Assembly (NCBI RefSeq): GCF_001949145.1
Contig: NW_019091436.1
Location: 175,198 to 197,963 of the forward strand
From: Acanthaster planci
Lineage: Eukaryota > Echinodermata > Asteroidea > Valvatida > Acanthasteridae
Direction of reading: 5' to 3'
Length of the DNA: 22,766 nt
Shown here: positions 16,412 through 22,766 of the stretch, in pieces
Layout: every line of letters begins with the position of its first letter
Numbering within the stretch: the stretch's first letter is position 1
Made by a program: the position numbers and the translations under genes
The notes under the pieces: model-generated
The model's input: the letters and a program-made list of their open reading frames with translations, nothing else
The model's database searches: none
What the model was told of the DNA's origin: nothing

Positions 16412-18430
16412 TCATAAGTCAGTTGATTCTGAAACACTGCTCCCTCTTCTGGTTCCTTCCATGTCTTGGTCACCAACAATTTGTAAACTGGCGGCGATTT
16501 CAGTCACTAACGTAGCATCCGCAATGTCTGGTTCAGTCTCTGTAGGAACATCATGTGAGGAGCCACTTCCAGTTCTTTCTCCAGCCTCCAAATCAACTCC
16601 TTTTCCTCTGGAGGCCAAAGGTGAGTTCTCATCAGTAGTTTGCTGACCAGGTCCCTCCTCGTCTGTTGACTGATTATGTAATTTGGATAAGGAGTGGTTC
16701 AAACCAGAGAGCTGGATCTCTGCAGAGTCACCTTGCCCCCGGATCGGCGTGGACGGACAGGAGTGAGGATTATTCTTGTTGTGGTTATAAGTCTTGATGT
16801 CACTGAAGCTGCGATTGGTTTTGATTATGGGAGAACTACATGTACTGTCATTCCACAAATTGTCTTCAATTGATACTGGTGCTGATGCCGGCTTGTTTGA
16901 ATTGTTCAGCGATGATGGAATGTTGGCCATCTCAAGTTTTAAAAGGTTCTTTTTGTTGTTGTCTGCCACAGTTCCATTTGTCTCCACGATCTCATACTCT
17001 GGCACTTGATTGCTAAAAGTGGATTTCTTGACAGGTTCCTGTGTTGGCTCCTGGTGGAACGTGTTGGAGACAGGCAACTGCAGGTTAGCACTGGTGTGGA
17101 AGTGCTGAGGTTTCTGTGGATCAAATAACATCCCATCCTCAAGTCCCTTACCAAAATCAGTGGCAGGGAGGGAAGCATCGCCACTGACCAATCTGTAAGA
17201 ATCTGCCTCCTGCAGGCTGTGACTTTTCTTGCCTCTGATGGTCTCGCAAATATTGGTGCAACACATGCACATCGGTATCTCGGTACCATTGACAGTGTAG
17301 CGGAACGGCTGTGTGGCTACGTAACTCATCAGGATACACATCACCAACTCACAGATACGGAAAGCCAGCTGGTACCACACCCAGGACCAGGGCTCTGGGA
17401 CTTTCTCTCCTAATGGACCATACACCACTAGGATACCATACAGCTGTAAGAGTCCAATAGCGACACCAAAAAATGATGTGAAAAGTGTTACTTTGATAGC
17501 GCTGCCCCAGTTGTTTCGAGGCTTCTTAACAAACGGTGATATTCCATACAGGGTTGAGGTGCGCCGGCTCATGCTCAGTCGGCTGAGCTCTCGGAACTGT
17601 CTCACAGACGATTTATGAAGCCTACGGAATATGACCAGGTAACTGATTGACAAGAAGAGACCCCAGATGAGGAAAACTCCCTGGCACAAAAGCAGGAGAA
17701 CCTGAGCCTTGGTGAAGAGGCCCACGGTGACATCTACCACAATGGAAACGGTAAAGTGGAATATGATGATGGATGCCAAGACCTTGGCCCGCTGAATCTT
17801 GGGTGAGACAAGCCGAGTCCTAGTAGAGTGCAGCAGAGCCAAGAACAGGATGCTAAAAGCTGATGACAGGCACGGAAAGCCCATACCAAGAAGCATGTAG
17901 GCTACTGGCAGTGGAAATATACTCTTGTGATTATAGGCATCCACAAAGAGGTAGATAGCACGGTCCAGCCCCATGATCAACATCATGATATTGAGAGCCA
18001 CAAAGTAGCCCCGACTGAGCAGACGTCTGCTCCGGAGGCGGATGAGACTCACAAATGAATACAATGCCAGCAAGGCAAACAGGGATCCCAGAATGTAAAT
18101 GTGGATGATCCAGAAGATACCATACATTGGAAGGGCTTCGTCCCAGTCTGGTACAGGCTCTGCAAATGGAGGAAGCTCTGGTATATCTGTGGGCTCTGGT
18201 TCTGCACTTGGTTCTGCCTCTGGTTCTGGTTCAGTTTCGGGTTCCGGTTCTGGCTCAGCTGTGCTGTCTTTCCCCACAGAACCATCGATAATACGATCAA
18301 TTATTGGGGATGTGGTGCTGACCATTTTGTTGTAAGGGACAACACTGGCTTGTGTTGATGAGGTACCTTGGACATGGAACCAACACAGGCAGACACAGAC
18401 GACCGCAAGATACAGGTGATGGGGAGCCAT
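16412..18430 (-). CDS. proline-rich transmembrane protein 4-like (PRRT3/PRRT4 family) multi-pass membrane protein
   Basis: Single uninterrupted frame, 672 residues, TGA at 16414-16412. The Met at 18430 is chosen because it has a strong context (G at -3 and +4) and opens a signal peptide (MAPHHLYLAVVCVCLCWFHV, cleavage about 22). An in-frame Met at 18475 has a weak context and would bury the signal. Domains: Glu-Pro tract (about 59-80); WDEALPMYGIFWIIHIY entering TM1 (about 103-130); further hydrophobic segments at about 141-164, 174-200, 216-238, 242-268, 311-338 and 349-372, so seven in all. LLSRGYF, DAYN and FPCLSSAFS are, as I recall, typical of PRRT4-like proteins in invertebrates. A Cys cluster CMCCTNIC (388-395) after TM7 could be lipid-modified. 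The tail (400-672) is Ser/Asn-rich and probably disordered and cytoplasmic. The biochemical function of the family is unknown to me. Human members are longer (about 900 residues or more) because of larger proline-rich N-termini. Confidence 0.85.
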   Translation of the reverse strand: MAPHHLYLAVVCVCLCWFHVQGTSSTQASVVPYNKMVSTTSPIIDRIIDGSVGKDSTAEPEPEPETEPEPEAEPSAEPEPTDIPELPPFAEPVPDWDEALPMYGIFWIIHIYILGSLFALLALYSFVSLIRLRSRRLLSRGYFVALNIMMLIMGLDRAIYLFVDAYNHKSIFPLPVAYMLLGMGFPCLSSAFSILFLALLHSTRTRLVSPKIQRAKVLASIIIFHFTVSIVVDVTVGLFTKAQVLLLLCQGVFLIWGLFLSISYLVIFRRLHKSSVRQFRELSRLSMSRRTSTLYGISPFVKKPRNNWGSAIKVTLFTSFFGVAIGLLQLYGILVVYGPLGEKVPEPWSWVWYQLAFRICELVMCILMSYVATQPFRYTVNGTEIPMCMCCTNICETIRGKKSHSLQEADSYRLVSGDASLPATDFGKGLEDGMLFDPQKPQHFHTSANLQLPVSNTFHQEPTQEPVKKSTFSNQVPEYEIVETNGTVADNNKKNLLKLEMANIPSSLNNSNKPASAPVSIEDNLWNDSTCSSPIIKTNRSFSDIKTYNHNKNNPHSCPSTPIRGQGDSAEIQLSGLNHSLSKLHNQSTDEEGPGQQTTDENSPLASRGKGVDLEAGERTGSGSSHDVPTETEPDIADATLVTEIAASLQIVGDQDMEGTRRGSSVSESTDL

Positions 18431-18505
18431 GACTTCTCTCTGCTTTATCAGTAGAAGTACAAATTGTCCAGACATTTGCTGGCTGAACTTTTTTCTGTAG
18501 AAGTC

Positions 18506-18532
18506 TTAATCACTGGAACTTAAGTGCCTCAT
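18506..18532 (-). promoter_or_regulatory. 5' leader of the PRRT4-like mRNA: splice acceptor and short upstream frame
   Basis: TTTTCTTTTACAG ends at 18533, making a good acceptor on the minus strand. The exon after it starts directly with an ATG that opens an eight-codon upstream frame closing with TAA at 18508-18506, before the main start. A leader intron and possible translational damping are inferred. Confidence 0.45.
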
Positions 18533-18728
18533 CTGTAAAAGAAAACAGAGAGAAGAATACAAGTGAAACATTTATTACACATGTACAGTATGTCCTACCA
18601 TACCAGACAGTAAGGGCAAAATCTTTCCCTTTTCCTTCAAACTGTGGAGATCCTTAATATGCCCTCTTCCTATGTCAAAACAAAGTAAGCATGTGATAAC
18701 TTTGGAAGAAGGGCAATCTGTCAGTCCC

Positions 18729-18844
18729 GTACACAGTGCATTTCCAGCTCTCCAGTTGCAATATCATTACAGCGTTCTAGTTCAATGTACACAGTGCATT
18801 TCCAGCTCTCCAGTTGCAATATCATTACAGCGTTCTAGTTCAAT
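18729..18844. repeat. perfect tandem duplication, 58-bp unit
   Basis: Copies at 18729-18786 and 18787-18844 are identical, beginning GTACACAGTGCATTTCCAGC. A third copy starts (GTACA) and then diverges. Identity implies a recent event or an assembly artefact. It lies in the probable leader intron of the PRRT4-like gene. Confidence 0.9.
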
Positions 18845-21800
18845 GTACAATGTCATTTAATTTCAGAGACAGGAAAGAACATGTGTATCGATTTCAGGTC
18901 CTCTGGGCAAACAACAGGAGGGATGTCAAACAGAAACATGAACTTCCACCACGATCGATATATGATTATTTTTCATGATGTTATCTTTTGAAAGAAAATG
19001 TACCGGTGATAGTCAGCGACTGATGAAAAACTTTTGGCCCCTCATACAAAGATTCAAGTACAAAAACAAATCAATTTAAATGAAAAATATATCTGATTCA
19101 AACTGCAAAAATCTGAATTCTTATTAAAAACGAATTCATGATTTTTAACAATCGTGCATCTCACACTGGATCTCAAGTCACACACTGTACATGCACATGT
19201 ATGGTTACTGATTAGCTGTACCTGTAGGTAACAGGCAGTCAGTAATATTTATACACAGTCATCTAGGCATGTCCATGTGTATCAATGCATTCTGTACTGC
19301 ATTCGTATCACAGGATGAATAAGCACTTTGTAGGCAGGGTATATTACTGCCATTACACTGAACACATCTATACACAAGCTTGTCTAGGATTCTGAAAAGA
19401 ACTGCCAGTTCAAATCATTTGATCAAATACTGGTACGGCGGTAGCACCTCTCCCTTTGTTGTGATGAATGACCTCTCACTAAGTTTACAATGTGCATTGC
19501 ATGCTATACACGTACATGTATGTCTAGGTGTGGGCATGTGGCCCCCCCCCAGCAAAAGTTCTTGCCCCCTGGTACCGATCTCCCTTTTGAAATTTTGCAC
19601 ACAAAAAGTACAAGCATTATTAGCTATTAGAACCCCCTTGAAAAAATTGTAAGCACCGCTGGGTGCCCCTCAGAGGTGTAACCCTAGCTGCCCTATTATG
19701 AAAAGGTCACACTCTTGAAAACCAAAAGGGGAGCTGGGGGTATTTCCCTGTTTCCATCCAATTCACAACATCAATTTTAAGTTGTGCCTAAACCGTGCAA
19801 TCACAAATGAACACAACCGCTAGTAAAAAGCATACACTGAAGGCTTTGCAATGAAACCGACTACTTCTTTTGCCCAACCTTTGCAGGTACAGATTTGACT
19901 GACAATACAGATTTGACTGTACAGTGTACGATGTACAAAAACTGTACCTTTATGTCCGGTATGACTTGATAAATCTCACAAACAGTGCAGTGTTTAATAA
20001 AGTGTCTTAGCTTGTAATACAAACTGCTGCCAACTGTTTTCTGGCTGCAGTGACCTAAAATACAAATCACACAAGCAGGATGGCCTGACATTTCAATCCT
20101 AGCAGAATCTTTCTACATGGCAAAAAAATAGCTTTTGAGTATGAGCAACTGACCACAAATGGCCAGCTGTTACACCTGCTGATCAAATCCATGGTTCTAA
20201 ATTAGCTTGACCCTTAGGTCACAAACACTTGCATTCACAAAGCATACTGCTGTGCTACGACGACTGTATTTTGGTTAATAAAATATTCAAGACATAAGTA
20301 TTCCCATCATGGAAAACACAAACAACTGTATTACGCAACTACTGGCGGCGGAAGGGGAGACAGTAACCCCCCCCACTTGGGGAGGCCTTCCCCCCTCCCA
20401 CTTTTTGCAGGTCCAATTATAATTGTTTGGGGCTCAATGGATCGAGCTATAAATGGCTGATACCTAATCGTCTAATAACCTCTCCCCCCCTCTCCCACTT
20501 AGAAAATCATTCCACTGTTGGTGTAAGCAACCCATTTATTATCTACTTATTAGTTCTCCTGAGCTCCATGAGGTATGTTGGATGGCAAAATTAATAACGT
20601 CTATGTACCGGTACATTTGAAAAAGGCAGATCATACTGACTAATAGTCTGCATATTGGACTGTAATACTAACAATTCTAGCACTCTAAAAATTTCTAAAT
20701 CCATTGGAAGGTTCTGCACCACAGAGGAGAATAAAGCCCTATTAACCGTGCCTTAATTTAATGTATGTGGGACTCAGTGCCCTTTGTAAGTTCATGAAGG
20801 AAGGAGGGGGGTAAGTTCAAGAGAAGCAAAGTAAGAAAGAAACATCAATTTCTTTCTGTGGTGAATTTTGGAGAACTTAGAAAGGTTCCAAGCAGGAACA
20901 GCCAAGCAAGTTAAGTTCGAGTTTACTTACCAATCACCATTTCCAGAGAATGCTGTTGCTATAGATGTACCTGCTATTCACAAGAGCTGCTATAAAGTAT
21001 GCCATCTGTCCTGAGGATTGAGAGAATACCAAAACAAGTCCATCAATCAGCTGACACTCAGGTAATTGGAGGTCAGACTGCATGTTTACAACAAGAACAA
21101 ACAAGACATGTCACTTATCACTTCAAGGTTGCAAGTGGGGTCAGTTCTTCCCATGTGGCAGCTAACAAGCTTGCACATCTTATTATTCAACCATGGGCAA
21201 TGTACATGGAAATATGCTGAAGTACTCAATCAATTTAGGAAAAAAGGGAATACATTTCATGATGTGGGAAATGTTAGGAAAACAACCCACTCATGGTACC
21301 AATCAATAACAAATCAGACAAACAGGTTAACTGAAAAAAAATTACATTAAAAATATCAATTTTCAAAGCATGTCAAGTGTTAAATAAAAATATGTCTGGC
21401 TCAAGGTAGCATGGAAAAGAAACTCATCCAAATTACATGCATAACATTGTTTGATAACACGTTGTCCGTTGTGTAATGCATGCACACTTCTGTGTCATTA
21501 CATATGTTGACAGATTGCCAGCACATTCCATGAATGTAAGAAGCCACAAGAGCATACTAAAAGATAATCTACATAACATTACCCATATTCCTCTACAAAT
21601 CCAGTTAACTAAAGGAAAAAAAATATTCTCAACAAAATGTGTCTGACCACTCGTAACTGTTTGGTCCGAACAATTTTATTACATAGTGATACATTTATAC
21701 TGCACAGTACTAATGTGCATTGATCAAAATTCAGGTACGTTTATGTTAAAGTTAACTAAAGTTGAGTAAAATCACAAGTCTAGGTTGAAAATCACTGACA

Positions 21801-22615
21801 ATGACACAGGCATCCTATTTCTAATTCACATTGCACTTTTAATAAATATACAAGACAAACTTTAAAAAGTGCTAAGATAAGTAGAAAAAGAAATAGGTTT
21901 TTAAAGAAAATAATTTTTTTTTCATATCACAAATGACAAGTCAGCAACCAAGTACTTTGTACGAGTCCAATAGATAGTCACAGTGAGAGTTATAACATGG
22001 ACAGTTCTTCATGATTCAAGTTTGATTATAAGCATCCTCCATGGTATAAGTCACTCAAAATGATATCAGCTCTGATTCAGAATGACAATCTGCTGTAAAT
22101 AAAGTCTTGATAAAAACAGCAATAAATTGAGTACCAAATTTATCATCTTGCGATTTCTTACCTATTTTATCACAGCATCACGTTACTATTAGTAAGAAAC
22201 ATTCTGGAATACATTTCAGCATGCCTCTCATCTTCAGTTTCCAACCATTATTCATTCACAAATCTCTTTCATTTGTCACACAAACACAAGACTGTGATAT
22301 GGTGCATCAACTACATGGATGTACATGTACATACACCTGTACATGTATGAAGCTCAGAGGAAGGCAGATTGGCGCTGTGGCCACAACAAATAACTCATTT
22401 GCATATTAATCATTACCCGCACACATAACTAAAGAACAAAAGGAAGTCAGACACATACATCATCATACATCATGTATGTACGTACATGTACACTACCAAC
22501 TACTGCACGCATATTGGCTAACCATAAACCACGGCATGAAGACAGGCTACATTCCTATTCAATACAGCAATTTGAATAATCTATAGTAAAGATTGCGGTA
22601 ACACCATGTATTTAT
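18845..22615. other. upstream non-coding region of the PRRT4-like gene
   Basis: AT-rich DNA with C-tracts (19542-19551, 20369-20400, 20483-20500) and several ACATGTACATGTA-like words (about 22318-22350, 22470-22492). A strong minus-strand donor, GATTG|GTAAGTAAAC, at 20931/20930 could end an untranslated first exon of the PRRT4-like gene, making a 2.4-kb leader intron to 18533. No credible coding exon seen. Confidence 0.45.
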
Positions 22616-22766
22616 CTCTTCTTTGAGTATGTGTGGTTCTGAGAAGAACCCGGGAATAACTGTAGTTATTCCCCTCTTCTTTGAGTATGTGTGGTTCTGA
22701 GAAGAACCCGGGAATAACTAGAGTTATTCCCCGGGGAATAACTAGAGTTATTCCCCGGTTCTTCTC
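22616..22766 (-). repeat. 58-bp-period array of histone-3'-end-like hairpins and GGGGAATAACT palindromes
   Basis: Two 58-bp units (22616-22673 and 22674-22731) differ only at two central bases. On the minus strand each contains the 16-base hairpin GGTTCTTCTCAGAACC (22650-22635 and 22708-22693), then ACACATACT and the purine-rich CAAAGAAGAG. This matches the arrangement of a histone mRNA 3' end: 6-bp stem, UCUC loop within the UYUH pattern, then a downstream element for U7 snRNA. Upstream of each hairpin is a palindrome GGGAATAACT..AGTTATTCCC (22652-22673, about 22710-22731, and a third at 22733-22756). After the third palindrome the hairpin sequence starts again in the opposite orientation (GGTTCTTCTC, 22757-22766), and the window ends. 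No histone coding sequence is present in the window. Confidence 0.75.

Noticed and set aside
18099-18335. Plus-strand Ser-Gly repeat frame
   Set aside because: Shadow of the Glu-Pro repeat of the PRRT4-like gene on the other strand.

Overview
This is eukaryotic nuclear DNA, most likely from a marine invertebrate deuterostome, with a lancelet as my best guess. The evidence for a eukaryote is spliced genes with GT/AG introns, long AT-rich non-coding stretches, several small inverted-repeat transposons and one assembly gap. The abundance of ACATGTACATGTA-type words and the gene content fit a lancelet, but the species call is inference and not proven here.

Two genes can be supported, both on the minus strand. 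The first (about 9967 down to 484) is an F-box/WD40 protein. I rebuilt it from ten well-supported coding exons plus one candidate first exon. All intron phases agree and the product is 831 residues from the Met at 9053. It has a long, probably disordered, Ser/Cys/basic-rich N-terminus, a short dimerisation-like helix region, an F-box (about residues 449-495) and seven WD repeats, with most blade boundaries close to exon boundaries. The architecture is that of a substrate receptor of an SCF ubiquitin ligase of the FBXW7/Cdc4 kind. The second gene (18430 down to 16412) is an uninterrupted CDS for a PRRT4-like proline-rich transmembrane protein: signal peptide, Glu-Pro repeat tract, seven hydrophobic segments and a long Ser/Asn-rich tail. 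Its 5' leader is probably spliced, with an acceptor at 18532/18533.

The rest is introns and intergenic DNA rich in mobile-element remains. The last intron of the F-box gene (686-3065) holds a 70-bp foldback repeat and a complete 1.7-kb hAT-like non-autonomous element with a perfect 8-bp target duplication. The next intron (3263-4285) holds a 708-bp element with imperfect 30-bp-class terminal inverted repeats and internal copies of the same motif. Intron 1 or the upstream region (9065-11194) has two foldbacks, one carrying mirrored CCAAT boxes, plus a possible plus-strand exon that would need a one-base frame correction. There is a run of N at 11195-11301. The 5 kb between the genes (11302-16411) has no convincing gene and contains a 95-bp inverted-repeat element flanked by an 8-bp duplication. 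Upstream of the PRRT4-like gene are a perfect 58-bp tandem duplication and, at the window's right edge, a 58-bp-period array. That array combines palindromes with hairpins closely resembling the 3'-end stem-loop and downstream element of replication-dependent histone mRNAs. It is the least explained structure in the window.
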